Positions 35,521-44,510 of a stretch of 64,000 bases of DNA are shown here, piece after piece. This DNA comes from Falsibacillus albus (GTDB lineage Bacteria; Bacillota; Bacilli; Bacillales; DSM-25281): positions 310,001 to 374,000 of the forward strand of contig NZ_RCVZ01000002.1 in assembly GCF_003668575.1 (NCBI RefSeq). Reading direction: 5' to 3'. The stretch's first letter is position 1. The number at the start of each line of letters is the position of its first letter. The notes under the pieces are model-generated. The model was not told the DNA's origin. It made no database searches and saw only the letters and a program-made list of their open reading frames with translations. The position numbers and the translations under genes were made by a program.

Positions 35521-35538
35521 TATTATGAATTCGAGATA
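35521..35538. promoter_or_regulatory. MhqR-type operator, upstream of the DoxX gene (site 1)
   Basis: The sequence TATTATGAATTCGAGATA matches the B. subtilis MhqR box as I recall it (TATCTCGAATTCGAGATA) at 15 of 18 positions. It lies 75 bases upstream of the doxX-like gene. Confidence 0.55.
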
Positions 35539-35586
35539 TTTATTCAAAAAAAGAGATGAAACTCTGTAATTAATCTTGAAATAAAA

Positions 35587-35604
35587 TGTTTTTAATTCGA
35601 GATA
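35587..35604. promoter_or_regulatory. MhqR-type operator, site 2
   Basis: The right half AATTCGAGATA is identical to the MhqR box and to site 1; the left half is degenerate (14 of 18 overall). It is about 66 bases from site 1, roughly six helical turns. Confidence 0.45.
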
Positions 35605-35705
35605 AATTATATAAATTGTTTCTTAGGATGTCAATTGCTTTTCATTCATTTTGATTCCCATTCTCTATCCGAAGGCTTTAAGCGCAGCAGTCTCTCTAAT
35701 ATAAG

Positions 35706-35740
35706 AAAAAAACCTGCCCCGTAATTAGGGAACAGGCTTT
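35706..35740 (-). terminator. Terminator of the glyoxal-reductase-like gene
   Basis: On the minus strand GCCTGTTCCC and GGGGCAGG pair around TAATTAC, followed by seven Ts. Confidence 0.8.
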
Positions 35741-35752
35741 GTCAGTCGAGCA

Positions 35753-36583
35753 TTAAAAATCAAATGTATCTGGATTTGGTCCGAATCTCTCATCGCGGTT
35801 CAATTCATTGATTTGCTCCATTTCATTTTGGGACAATTCAAAATCGAATAAATCAGCATTTTCTTTGATGCGATTTTCATGAACCGATTTTGGGATGATG
35901 ATCGTATCATTTTGCAGATGCCAACGAAGGATCACTTGTGCTGCTGTTTTGTTATGTTTATTGCCAAGTTCTTTCAATACATTCTCACCCAAAAGCTTCC
36001 CTTGTCCAAGCGGTGACCAAGCTTCCAGAGCGATTTCTTGTTTCTTGCAGTATTCTTTCAGTGCAGCCTGATTTAAGCGGGGATGGGTTTCCACCTGGTT
36101 GACAACCGGCTTTTCATTGCTCTTGGATAGCAGGTCCTCCAAGTGATGTTGATGAAAGTTGCTCACACCGATGGATTTTACAAGTCCATCAGCATATAGC
36201 TTTTCCATCGCCCTCCACGTATCATTATATTTTCCTTCAACCGGCCAATGGATCAAATAAAGGTCAAGATAATCCATGTCCAGTCTTTTCAAGCTGGCTT
36301 CAAACGCCTTCAGGGTCGTGTCATATCCTTGGTCGCTGTTCCAAACTTTTGATGTGATGAACAAGTCTTCCCTTGGTACCGAAGATTCCTTTACACCGAG
36401 GCCCACACTCTCTTCATTTTCATAGACGGCAGCGGTATCGATGGAACGATATCCGGCTGCAATCGCTGATTTCACAGCATTTCTTGCTTCATTTTCATCC
36501 TTCATCTGCCAAACACCAAGTCCTACATACGGCATTTTCACACCATTATGTAACGTGATCGTATCTTGTAAGCTTTTAACCAT
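35753..36583 (-). CDS. Aldo/keto reductase, glyoxal/methylglyoxal reductase type (YvgN-like)
   Basis: A 276-residue AKR5-type enzyme. The tetrad is Asp49, Tyr54 ([10 protein letters not shown]), Lys79 (ITSKVWN) and His112 (YLIHWPV). The NADPH motif [14 protein letters not shown] lies near the C-terminus. It resembles B. subtilis YvgN/YtbE, which detoxify methylglyoxal. AAGGAGGTT precedes the ATG; its own terminator follows. Confidence 0.88.
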   Translation of the reverse strand: MVKSLQDTITLHNGVKMPYVGLGVWQMKDENEARNAVKSAIAAGYRSIDTAAVYENEESVGLGVKESSVPREDLFITSKVWNSDQGYDTTLKAFEASLKRLDMDYLDLYLIHWPVEGKYNDTWRAMEKLYADGLVKSIGVSNFHQHHLEDLLSKSNEKPVVNQVETHPRLNQAALKEYCKKQEIALEAWSPLGQGKLLGENVLKELGNKHNKTAAQVILRWHLQNDTIIIPKSVHENRIKENADLFDFELSQNEMEQINELNRDERFGPNPDTFDF

Positions 36584-36716
36584 CTTGGAACCTCCTTGTT
36601 ATTTTAATCATTTCAATTTTACCTTTTCCCTAAATAAAACTCTATTAACTAGTCTTACGATTAAAATTTAATAAGTGTAAAATGAACATATTAGGACACA
36701 AAGGAGTGGATGGCCC

Positions 36717-37469
36717 TTGAACCAACAGCGTTTTTCTGCACTTGCTCATACAAATCACACATTCTGCAACCCCATGAGCACAAATAAAATGAATAAAGTT
36801 CTTTCAAAAATCCCATTAAACATGGGTGAACATGTTCTTGATGTGGGAGCCGGCAAATATGAACTATTATTCCAGCTCGCAGAAAAATATGGCGTTGAAG
36901 GAACTGGAATTGAAATCTCAAAACCATTCATTAAAGAAGCCAAAAACATGGAACAAAAAAGATCCTCGAACGGTTCCATCCAATACATCGAAATGGAAGC
37001 ATTGGAATTCATGAAAATAAATCAGGCTGAGTACTCTCTATCCATATGCTTGGGAGCGAGCCATGCCTTGGTTGATTATCCAACAGCATTGAAGCATCTA
37101 AAAGCGCACACAAAACATAAAGGCTATATCCTTATCGGGGAAGGCTATTGGAAGAAGAAACCAGAACTTGCTTACCTGGAAGCATTGGGTGGAGCGATGG
37201 AGGATGAAATGCTGACACACGCAGGGAATGTCGCTGCAGCCGAGGAATTGGGACTGATCCCGCTATGGTCCGTCACAGCAAATGAAGATGAATGGGATGA
37301 CTACGAATGGCTGTATTCCTCTTCGATTGAAAAATATTTTATGGAGCATCCTGATGATCCTGATGCTGAAGCGTTTTTGGCAAAAATCCGCTCATGGAGA
37401 AGGACCTATCTTCATTGGGGGAGAGACACGCTTGGATTCGGGCTGTACTTATTTCAAAATCAAAAATAA
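36717..37469 (+). CDS. Class I SAM-dependent methyltransferase
   Basis: A 250-residue protein with a Rossmann methyltransferase fold. Motif I is HVLDVGAGKYELL (about 40-52), the acidic residue after beta-2 is in GIEISKPF, and motif IV-like residues are in LSICLGASHAL. The C-terminal part (ANEDEWDDYEWLY...) is typical of an uncharacterised Bacillus group. It begins with TTG 36717, ten bases after AAGGAG; the ATG seven bases earlier is in another frame and stops early. Substrate unknown. Confidence 0.78.
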   Translation: MNQQRFSALAHTNHTFCNPMSTNKMNKVLSKIPLNMGEHVLDVGAGKYELLFQLAEKYGVEGTGIEISKPFIKEAKNMEQKRSSNGSIQYIEMEALEFMKINQAEYSLSICLGASHALVDYPTALKHLKAHTKHKGYILIGEGYWKKKPELAYLEALGGAMEDEMLTHAGNVAAAEELGLIPLWSVTANEDEWDDYEWLYSSSIEKYFMEHPDDPDAEAFLAKIRSWRRTYLHWGRDTLGFGLYLFQNQK

Positions 37470-37502
37470 CAATAAAATATGTTTTTTTTCTATTGCACCA
37501 CT

Positions 37503-37668
37503 GTTGATTTCCGCGCAAGACTTCGCTTTCCGCGTGCCTCACAGGAAGTGAGTTCGTTCGAGGTTGGCACCGGACGTGCCGAACTTAATCGAACATCCGC
37601 CTATTGCCTGTGGGGTCTCACCTGTTCCACTTTTCCAGCCGGAGTCTACGACTTGCGCTCCAATCAAC
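37503..37668. repeat. Dispersed intergenic repeat, copy B (166 bp, inverted orientation)
   Basis: Begins GTTGATTTCCGCGC and ends GCGCTCCAATCAAC, so its ends are the reverse complement of those of copies A and C. It fills most of the 306-base gap between the methyltransferase and helD genes. Internal blocks TGTGGGGTCTCACC and GGAGTCTACG correspond to the reverse complement of copy A segments. Confidence 0.75.
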
Positions 37669-37737
37669 TGCTTGAAACAGCTTGAAAATCAACATTAGGC
37701 TTTAACATAGCCTTTAGGAAAAAACCAAAATTAATAT

Positions 37738-37762
37738 GAGGAGAGCAATATTCTCTCTCCTC
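37738..37762 (-). terminator. Terminator of helD
   Basis: Arms GAGGAGAG and CTCTCCTC with a nine-base loop; the minus-strand tail is ATATTAATTTTGG, T-rich but interrupted. Confidence 0.6.
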
Positions 37763-37775
37763 ACTAAATGCTTGG

Positions 37776-40046
37776 CTACAAATCAAGCAGAAAATCTTCC
37801 TGTTTATCCCCAAAGAATATGAGTCTATGAAGAGGTCGCGTCATGACGACATACAGAAGTTTGATATCCAATTCATTCGACCGGTCATACGATTCATCCA
37901 AAGACACAGCGATGACGGCATCAAACTCCAGCCCCTTCGCCAAATACGATGGGACGATGACTACTTTATCCTTTGGAATGGTCTCTTGCTCCTGCAATAA
38001 CTTGACCTCTCCTGGATATTGTTTTTCAAATCCCGCGATGACCTTTTTACAGTCCTTCATCGTTTTGCAGATGATGGCAAAGGTTTTAAATTCCTCATTT
38101 CTGAGTCCCTGTACTTTTTCATACAGCTGGGTGATAAATTCCTTATCCGCTTTCCTTTTGTGAAACGATGGTTTTTCCCCATGACGCACCACAGGGGTCA
38201 CCTCTGGGAAATAGTAAGGGAGCATGGCTAAAAGTTTATTTGCTTCTTTCATGATTTCGATGGTGGTACGATAGCTCTTTTGCAGTTCTGTATAAGTAGC
38301 TCTTGGAAAAATGCCCTCTTTGATCGATTCCCATGAGGAAATCCCCCTGTAGGAGTGAATGCCCTGGGCCAAATCACCGACAAGCGTGAACATATCTGTA
38401 TCCAGCGCTTTTTTCAATGACTGCAGCTGCATGAAGCTGTAATCCTGGGCTTCATCAATGACAATGTTTTTCGCCTTATGAGTTTTATCGATGCCAAACA
38501 AGAAAGTTTGCAGATACAACAGCAGAGCAAGATCTTCCATTTCATATACACCCTTTGCCAGCTGTCCGCTCGTATATCGGCCGAGTTCCCTTGCATCCTC
38601 CAGGGACATTTCACCTTCTGAGTAATGAACCAGCCTTTCCGGTGATGAAAACAACTCTTTATAGTATTGAAGGAGCTTTTTTTTCTCAAATGGCTTCATA
38701 TAAGCAGATACTGCAGTCCGAATGCTTTTTTTCAATTCGATGATACGCTCAGCCTTCTTATCCAAAGCAAGCGAAACGTATTGCTTTCGTTTTTCAGGAT
38801 CTTTCGTTTGATAAAGTGCACGGTCGATTTTGTCATCATAAAAAGCTTCGACCCGCTCCATCATAACTTTTTTATTGGAGCGCACCTGCTCTTGGAGCAC
38901 TTGCCGAAGTTTATCTATTCGTTTATATAGTGGAAGATAAAAATATTCATTCCGCAGCAACTTTATATATCTTTTTTTGGAATATAGACGATACTTATCC
39001 ACTACAAAATCCTCTTGTGGATGGAAACGCTGAAAAATTTCATCGATATATTTTTTTAGGATTTTTTGAAAGATCGGGGCACCTTTCAACCCTGAATAAT
39101 AGGCATTTTTTGCCGTTTTCTCATCTGGGTGTTCCACTAAACGAACGAGCTTATCATCCTCTTTCAACTTTAATTTTTTCCCAATGCACGTCATGACATA
39201 ATCCGAGAAGGTCGTTTGCCGGACTTTTTCGACGCCCAGTTCAGGAAGTGCTTCCGAAATGTAATCTATGAAAAGCTTACTCGGAGCCAAAATCATCAAC
39301 TGCCTTGGATCGAAATAGTCTTTATAGTTATAAATGAAATAAGAGATTCTGTGGAGAGCAATCGTTGTCTTACCGCTTCCGGCCGCTCCCTGTACGATGA
39401 TCGGCTTGTTAAGGTCGGCCCGGATGATTTTGTTTTGTTCTTCCTGGATGGTGGATATGATTTCTGTTAACCGGTTGCTTGAGCTTTTGGCGAGGGACTC
39501 TTGAAGCAGCTCATCTGTAGTCGTTAAGTCAATATCGCGGATTTCATCAAGTTTTCCTTCTTCGATCATGAATTGGCGCTTCAGTGATAAATCGCCAAGG
39601 TATGTTTCCCCTTCCGCTTCATAGGAAACTTCCCCAATTCTACCTTCATAGTATAGATTGGCAATCGGCGAACGCCAATCGACGATGATCTGTTCCTGGT
39701 TTTCCCGCTGGTAAAGGGATGTTTTCCCGATGTAGAGGCGTTCAGGTTCTTCCGTATCCTCTCCTTGAAAATCAATCCGTGCGAAATATGGCTTTTTCTT
39801 AGCAAGAATCAAGCTCTCCAACTCTTCCTTTGACATTTCAAAAAAGCTGGCATTCGTTAATATGTCAGTATACGCTGCACTGGATTCCAGCCAATCGACA
39901 TCTCCGAAGGCCTCTTGGATATTTGCTTTGAATTGATCCTTGCTTGTGGAGGAAGTCTTGATGACAACATCAATGTATCTTGTCGTGAAGTCCAATCTGT
40001 TTTGTTCATGATGAAAATCAGGATGCTGTGGAGTTTGTGATGTCAT
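37776..40046 (-). CDS. helD: HelD-family RNA polymerase recycling helicase
   Basis: A 756-residue UvrD-like SF1 ATPase. Walker A is GAAGSGKTT (220-228), motif II is VIDEAQDYSFMQ, motif III GDLAQGIHSYRG, and motif VI is near VVMTRPLHRL. The N-terminal region (1-160, with YFARIDF and IVDWRSPIANLYYEG) is the HelD-specific part that reaches into RNA polymerase channels and removes it from stalled complexes. GAAAGGAG precedes the ATG. Some relatives also confer rifamycin resistance. Confidence 0.88.
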   Translation of the reverse strand: MTSQTPQHPDFHHEQNRLDFTTRYIDVVIKTSSTSKDQFKANIQEAFGDVDWLESSAAYTDILTNASFFEMSKEELESLILAKKKPYFARIDFQGEDTEEPERLYIGKTSLYQRENQEQIIVDWRSPIANLYYEGRIGEVSYEAEGETYLGDLSLKRQFMIEEGKLDEIRDIDLTTTDELLQESLAKSSSNRLTEIISTIQEEQNKIIRADLNKPIIVQGAAGSGKTTIALHRISYFIYNYKDYFDPRQLMILAPSKLFIDYISEALPELGVEKVRQTTFSDYVMTCIGKKLKLKEDDKLVRLVEHPDEKTAKNAYYSGLKGAPIFQKILKKYIDEIFQRFHPQEDFVVDKYRLYSKKRYIKLLRNEYFYLPLYKRIDKLRQVLQEQVRSNKKVMMERVEAFYDDKIDRALYQTKDPEKRKQYVSLALDKKAERIIELKKSIRTAVSAYMKPFEKKKLLQYYKELFSSPERLVHYSEGEMSLEDARELGRYTSGQLAKGVYEMEDLALLLYLQTFLFGIDKTHKAKNIVIDEAQDYSFMQLQSLKKALDTDMFTLVGDLAQGIHSYRGISSWESIKEGIFPRATYTELQKSYRTTIEIMKEANKLLAMLPYYFPEVTPVVRHGEKPSFHKRKADKEFITQLYEKVQGLRNEEFKTFAIICKTMKDCKKVIAGFEKQYPGEVKLLQEQETIPKDKVVIVPSYLAKGLEFDAVIAVSLDESYDRSNELDIKLLYVVMTRPLHRLIFFGDKQEDFLLDL

Positions 40047-40242
40047 ATGTTTCTCCTTTCATTGATATTTCAGCCGCATTGGAGAAAGCTAGACGTATGT
40101 AGGCGTGTGTGAAGTAAGCAGAAGATTATATTATCAGAAAAATACCAATAATTCAACATGCTCTTTTCAATACAAATAATTTTATCTTTCTCTTTCGGTT
40201 TCGATACAATATTTCTATATTCTATAGAAGGAAGTGAGTTGC

Positions 40243-40770
40243 ATGAAAATAACGGTTTTAAGCGGAAGCGCACGCCATAATGGCAACACGGAGTACTTGG
40301 CAAAGACGGCAGTTGAAAAGCATGCCCACACGCTTTTCAAGCTTAAAGATTACAAAATCCTGCCGATTGACGATATGAGGCATGATCCCAAGGGGTTTGC
40401 ACCTGTAGAAGATGATTATGAAGCCATTATAGAACAAGTCCTTGAATCTGATATTCTCATTTTTGCCACTCCGATTTACTGGTATGGCATGTCCGGGCAA
40501 ATGAAGAACTTCATCGATCGCTGGTCGCAAAGCCTGCGTGATCCCATGTTGAACTTCAAGGAACATATGTCAAAGAAAAAGGCATATGTCATTATTTGCG
40601 GAGGCGATCAAGCCAAAATAAAAGGACTCCCGTTAATTATGCAATTTAAACACATTTTTGAGTTTATGGGGATGGAGTTTGGGGGTTACATAATAGGAGA
40701 GGCAAATGCACCAAATGATATTTTGAACAATGAATTTGCATTAGAAAGTGCACGAAGACTGCTTTCTTAA
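40243..40770 (+). CDS. NAD(P)H-dependent FMN reductase / flavodoxin-fold oxidoreductase
   Basis: A 175-residue flavodoxin-like protein. The phosphate loop LSGSARHNGNTEYLAK lies at about 5-20 and the flavin block TPIYWYGMSGQMKNFIDRW at about 80-98. This is the iron-sulfur-free NADPH-dependent FMN reductase (ArsH/SsuE-like) superfamily. ATG 40243 follows GAAGGAAGTGAG. Physiological electron acceptor unknown. It is not close enough to hpaB to be called its reductase. Confidence 0.8.
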   Translation: MKITVLSGSARHNGNTEYLAKTAVEKHAHTLFKLKDYKILPIDDMRHDPKGFAPVEDDYEAIIEQVLESDILIFATPIYWYGMSGQMKNFIDRWSQSLRDPMLNFKEHMSKKKAYVIICGGDQAKIKGLPLIMQFKHIFEFMGMEFGGYIIGEANAPNDILNNEFALESARRLLS

Positions 40771-40910
40771 GAAGCAATCATTTTTAGCCAAAATTTACAT
40801 TTAGATTATTTTTTCGACAATATCTTTCAAATTCTCTAAAAAAAAGTTAGAATAGTAACGTTTGAATAAACAACTTGGATGAATTTAAAATTGATGGAGG
40901 GGTAAATACC

Positions 40911-41531
40911 ATGGCTTTATTGAGCAAGAAAGATAAGTTTTCTGTCTTATTGGGAAACGTTTCTACAAATTTACTAGAAGCAGCAAATTATTACACAGAT
41001 TTTAAAATTAAAAATGTAAGTGATTTAAAGGTGTTTTCCGAAAAAATGAAGGAATATGAAACAAAAGGCGACAATTATGTCCACGACATGATCCTTGAAT
41101 TGAACCATGCCTTCATTACACCGATCGAGCGCGAGGATTTGCTTGCATTGACTATGACAATGGATGATGTACTAGATGGTCTTGAGCACAATGCAGCACT
41201 TTTCGAAATGTATTCCATCACCCAGGCTGATGATTACATGATCAAGTTTGTCGATGCCATTCAGAAATGCGCAATCGAAATTGAAAAAGCAATCGACCTT
41301 CTTTCTACAAAGAAATTGAAAAAAATCCGCGAGCATGCTATCAAAATTAAAGAACACGAATCTACATGTGACAGCGTTCTTCGCCAATCCATCAAAAACT
41401 TATTTGCGACGGAAAAAGATCCGATTCAGCTTATCAAAGTAAAAGAAATATATGAAAACCTTGAAGAAATCGCCGATGATTGCCAGAACGTGGCAAATAC
41501 TTTAGAATCCATCGTTATGAAGAATGCGTAA
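40911..41531 (+). CDS. ykaA: DUF47 (PhoU-like) protein, accessory to Pit (YkaA-like)
   Basis: A 206-residue all-helical DUF47 protein, structurally related to PhoU. Signature regions are ETKGDNYVHDMILELNHAFI, TPIEREDLLALTMTMDDVLDG and EESTCDSVLRQ-type helices. Such proteins are encoded directly before Pit transporters and are thought to regulate phosphate uptake. ATG 40911 follows GGAGGGG. It is cotranscribed with the pit gene, 13 bases downstream. Confidence 0.88.
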   Translation: MALLSKKDKFSVLLGNVSTNLLEAANYYTDFKIKNVSDLKVFSEKMKEYETKGDNYVHDMILELNHAFITPIEREDLLALTMTMDDVLDGLEHNAALFEMYSITQADDYMIKFVDAIQKCAIEIEKAIDLLSTKKLKKIREHAIKIKEHESTCDSVLRQSIKNLFATEKDPIQLIKVKEIYENLEEIADDCQNVANTLESIVMKNA

Positions 41532-41544
41532 GGGGTTTTAAATT

Positions 41545-42543
41545 ATGGATACTTTATTCATCGTAACGATTCTAATTGTAATTGGTGCATTAATTTTTGA
41601 TTTCATCAATGGCTTTCACGACACAGCAAATGCCATTGCAACGTCTGTTTCAACGAAAGCCCTGAAGCCAAGACATGCCATTTTACTGGCTGCAGTCATG
41701 AATTTCCTTGGGGCCTTGACGTTTACAGGTGTGGCAAAGACGATCACGAAGGATATTGTCGATCCCTTTACTTTGCACAATGGCTCGATCGTCATTCTAG
41801 CTGCATTAATTTCGGCAATCGCCTGGAACTTGATTACTTGGTATTATGGAATTCCCAGCAGTTCCTCACATGCCATCATCGGTTCGATTGCAGGTGCTGC
41901 CATTGCTGCAGCAGGATTCTCTTCCCTGAATTATGGAGGATTCCTTAAAATTCTTGAAGCTTTGATTATTTCACCTATCCTTGCATTTATTGTCGGTTTT
42001 ATCATATACAGCATTTTCAAGGTTGTCTTTAAAAATCACAACCTTGCGAAAACAAACAAGCGTTTCAGAATTTATCAAATCGCGACAGCTGCCATCCAAT
42101 CGTATTCCCATGGAACGAATGATGCGCAAAAGGCGATGGGGATCATTACGTTGGCGTTGATCTCCAATAATTACATCACCACAACGGACATTCCGTTTTG
42201 GGTCCAGCTATCCTGTGCGATCGCCATGGGGGTAGGAACATCCGTAGGCGGCTGGAAAATCATCAAAACCGTCGGGGGCGGCATCATGAAGCTTCGCCCT
42301 GTAAACGGTGTTGCTGCAGACTTATCTTCTGCATTGATCATTTTCGGCGCAACGTATATCCATTTGCCGGTCAGTTCAACCCACGTCATTTCTTCCGCCA
42401 TCCTTGGCGTAGGTACATCACACCGGGTGAAAGGCGTCAAGTGGAATACAGCACAGCGCATCGTCATCACATGGTTCATCACACTGCCAATCGCAGCCAT
42501 GCTGGCGGCGGTCGTCTATTTTATCTTAAATGCAATTTTTTAA
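41545..42543 (+). CDS. pit: Low-affinity inorganic phosphate transporter Pit
   Basis: A 332-residue membrane transporter that imports metal-phosphate complexes with protons. The duplicated Pit signatures GFHDTANAIATSVSTKAL (N-half) and SHGTNDAQKAMGIITLAL (C-half) are intact, as are PSSSHAIIGSIAG and PVSSTHVISSAILGVG. It has about ten hydrophobic spans. It is the second gene after the DUF47 partner, as in B. subtilis ykaA-pit. Confidence 0.93.
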   Translation: MDTLFIVTILIVIGALIFDFINGFHDTANAIATSVSTKALKPRHAILLAAVMNFLGALTFTGVAKTITKDIVDPFTLHNGSIVILAALISAIAWNLITWYYGIPSSSSHAIIGSIAGAAIAAAGFSSLNYGGFLKILEALIISPILAFIVGFIIYSIFKVVFKNHNLAKTNKRFRIYQIATAAIQSYSHGTNDAQKAMGIITLALISNNYITTTDIPFWVQLSCAIAMGVGTSVGGWKIIKTVGGGIMKLRPVNGVAADLSSALIIFGATYIHLPVSSTHVISSAILGVGTSHRVKGVKWNTAQRIVITWFITLPIAAMLAAVVYFILNAIF

Positions 42544-42610
42544 TAAAAGGCTCTTTTCTCAAAGATTGTTGTTATTAACAGTTTTTCCTTAAAATTACTC
42601 ATCCTATGAA

Positions 42611-42655
42611 GTTGATTGGAGCGCAAGGTGCGAAACTCCTGCAGCGGAAATCAAC
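42611..42655. repeat. Dispersed intergenic repeat, copy C (45 bp core, internally deleted)
   Basis: GTTGATTGGAGCGCAAGG at the left and GCGGAAATCAAC at the right, with most of the interior missing. The left flank from 42549 (TTTTCTCAAAGAT, TTAACAG) and the right flank (AACAAACCTT) are shared with copy A, so the repeat unit is longer than the core. Confidence 0.75.
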
Positions 42656-42704
42656 CATACGCAGCCTTTAATGAATAGCAACAAACCTTACGAAAAGAGC
42701 GTAA

Positions 42705-42746
42705 TAAAAAACGCATGTCCATTATTTTTTGGACATGCGTTTTTTG
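42705..42746. terminator. Terminator overlapping the last codons of mscL
   Basis: Arms AAAAAACGCATGTCC and GGACATGCGTTTTTT with a ten-base loop. The right arm lies inside the mscL coding sequence (its last six codons), so the hairpin forms across the stop codon. A-run and T-run flanks suit both directions. Confidence 0.85.
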
Positions 42747-43207
42747 ATCAACGGACGTACTTTATTCAATTTTCTTGCGCGTATGATAAAGGTAGGAGCA
42801 GGTCCGTTTTGCTTATTCCCCTCTTGATCTTCATTTGGAGGGTGCTGGCCTTTTAATAAGTCCCTGATTTCTGTGAGTAATTCATTGGTGGTTTTTGAAG
42901 ACAAATGGTATTTCTCATGCTTCCCTTTCAAGCGCATCAGCAATTTGATAAAAAGGAAAATAGAATAGGAAATGAGGATAAAATCCACTGCCGACTGAAT
43001 AAATGCCCCATATTTCAAGGTGACTCTTCCAACGGTAACGGTTAAAGAGGTTAGATTGATTCCACCGATGACCATCCCCGCAACAGGCATCATCAAGTCA
43101 TTGACCAATGATTCTACAATATGACCAAAGGCAGCACCGATGATCACAGCAATGGCAAGATCAAAGACGTTTCCCTTCAAAGCAAATTCTTTAAATTCCT
43201 TCCACAT
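42722..43207 (-). CDS. mscL: Large-conductance mechanosensitive channel MscL
   Basis: A 161-residue homopentameric channel subunit that opens under membrane tension in hypo-osmotic shock. The N-terminal helix and pore helix MWKEFKEFALKGNVFDLAIA and GHIVESLVNDLMMPV are typical; TM2 is AVDFILISYSIFLFIKLL. The C-terminus is longer than the usual 130-140 residues, ending in a basic stretch (ARKLNKVRPLIKKRMSKK). AAGGGG precedes the ATG. Confidence 0.92.
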   Translation of the reverse strand: MWKEFKEFALKGNVFDLAIAVIIGAAFGHIVESLVNDLMMPVAGMVIGGINLTSLTVTVGRVTLKYGAFIQSAVDFILISYSIFLFIKLLMRLKGKHEKYHLSSKTTNELLTEIRDLLKGQHPPNEDQEGNKQNGPAPTFIIRARKLNKVRPLIKKRMSKK

Positions 43208-43296
43208 GAAGACAGCCCCTTTTGAACAGCCTATGCAGATGAAATCTTAATCATGACCTTTAAGTTCTGAGCAGAAAACCTGCCTCCAATATCCCG

Positions 43297-43392
43297 TCAA
43301 AATAAATAATTTCGCAGCAGTGCAAAAAGCAAAAACACGGCAACTATGACCATCACGATCACCAATATTTTTTCTTCCTTGTTCCCCTGCAT
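43297..43392 (-). CDS. Possible 31-residue membrane micropeptide
   Basis: ATG 43392 opens a short frame: a charged head MQGNKEEK, one hydrophobic span ILVIVMVIVAVFLLFALL and a tail RNYLF. It lies just downstream of the LacI-regulator gene on the same strand. The upstream AAAGGCAGG is a weak ribosome-binding site. The composition is what a one-pass micropeptide looks like, but nothing else supports it. Confidence 0.4.
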   Translation of the reverse strand: MQGNKEEKILVIVMVIVAVFLLFALLRNYLF

Positions 43393-43437
43393 CTTATGAA
43401 CCTGCCTTTCATCACGAATTCTTCTGCAATCACTCAC

Positions 43438-44409
43438 TTACACCGTTCCACGCTTAACAATCAGAGCATCCAATTCTTCATGAATGATTGTGTTTCCTTT
43501 CGTATTTTCGATAAACAACTCAAAAGACCTTTTTCCAAGTTTCCTGACAGGTATATCAATCGAAGTGAGATTGATGATTTCCGCTATAGGATGATTATCA
43601 GAGCTAAGGATTGCCAAGTCCCCGGGCACCTCTATGCCCTTCAATCTTGCCTCCGACACGATGCCAGCGGCAACTTGATCACTCGTGACAATGAGTGCAG
43701 AGGGACGCTCTTGCAGCTGCTGCCACTTATGAAAGATTTCCTTCCCATCCTTCATCGTATAGCAATCCGTAAAGATCCATTCCTCCCTGCCTTTTACTTG
43801 CAGCATCTCACATTCCGTGAAATATGCCTTGATCCGTTCTTGGCTGTTTGTTCCAAACCTTCGATGAATGCAGACTCCAATGGAGTCATACCCATGATCT
43901 TTCAGCATCCTGATTCCCTTTTTAAATACATCGTAATGATCGATATAAACAGTGGATACTTGAGGATCGTCTATCCTTTCACAAATAATAATGTGCCCTT
44001 CTTCTTCAAATGAGGAAATAATGTCCCACTCATTCGCTCGGGAAGCAATGATCAATCCATCCACCTGTCGGCTTTTTAATTTCTGCAGCGCTTCAATCTC
44101 AATCGATTTTTGATAGTTCGTTTGAAAAACTTGAAGGCTTGTCCCGTATTTCAAGGCTTCTTCTGCAATTCCATGCAGCCACTCCCCGTAATATGGAAGA
44201 TTCAAAAAAGGAAGGACAACCCCGACGGAATTCGTCTTTCCATTTGATAAATGGACAGCATTCACATTTTTTGTATAATTTAATCTTTCTACTGCCGCCC
44301 ATACTGCCTGCCTTTTTTCAACCGAAACATACGGATGGTGGTTTAAAACCCTTGAGGCTGTTGTGACTGAGACCCCGGCTTCCTTAGCTATTTCTCGAAT
44401 ATTACCCAT
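43438..44409 (-). CDS. LacI-family transcriptional regulator
   Basis: A 323-residue repressor. The HTH and hinge occupy residues 1-60 (IREIAKEAGVSVTTASRVLN), followed by a periplasmic-binding-like ligand domain (SVGVVLPFLNLPYYGEWLHG, VDGLIIASR, ALIVTSDQVAAGI, SIDIPVRKLG). The ligand is unknown, probably a sugar or nucleoside. A perfect LacI-type palindrome lies 46 bases upstream of its start (44455-44476), shared with a divergent micropeptide gene. AAGGTGATAG precedes the ATG. Confidence 0.88.
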   Translation of the reverse strand: MGNIREIAKEAGVSVTTASRVLNHHPYVSVEKRQAVWAAVERLNYTKNVNAVHLSNGKTNSVGVVLPFLNLPYYGEWLHGIAEEALKYGTSLQVFQTNYQKSIEIEALQKLKSRQVDGLIIASRANEWDIISSFEEEGHIIICERIDDPQVSTVYIDHYDVFKKGIRMLKDHGYDSIGVCIHRRFGTNSQERIKAYFTECEMLQVKGREEWIFTDCYTMKDGKEIFHKWQQLQERPSALIVTSDQVAAGIVSEARLKGIEVPGDLAILSSDNHPIAEIINLTSIDIPVRKLGKRSFELFIENTKGNTIIHEELDALIVKRGTV

Positions 44410-44454
44410 GCTATCACCTTATTATATTGGCTGATTTTTTTAAAAAATATGGTT

Positions 44455-44476
44455 GCTATGAAACGCGTTTCATAGC
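44455..44476. promoter_or_regulatory. Perfect 22-bp LacI-type operator
   Basis: GCTATGAAACG followed directly by its exact reverse complement, with the central CGCG typical of LacI-family sites. It lies between the divergent lacI-like gene and the 45-residue micropeptide gene, so it could repress both. Confidence 0.75.
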
Positions 44477-44510
44477 TTATATTGGTTTCAAATTAGGAGG
44501 TGCTGACCAA

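Noticed and set aside
40243-40770. HpaC flavin reductase for hpaB
   Set aside because: The fold is flavodoxin-like rather than the flavin-reductase barrel of HpaC, and it is 18 kb from hpaB. The same applies to the azoreductase gene at 12043-12570.
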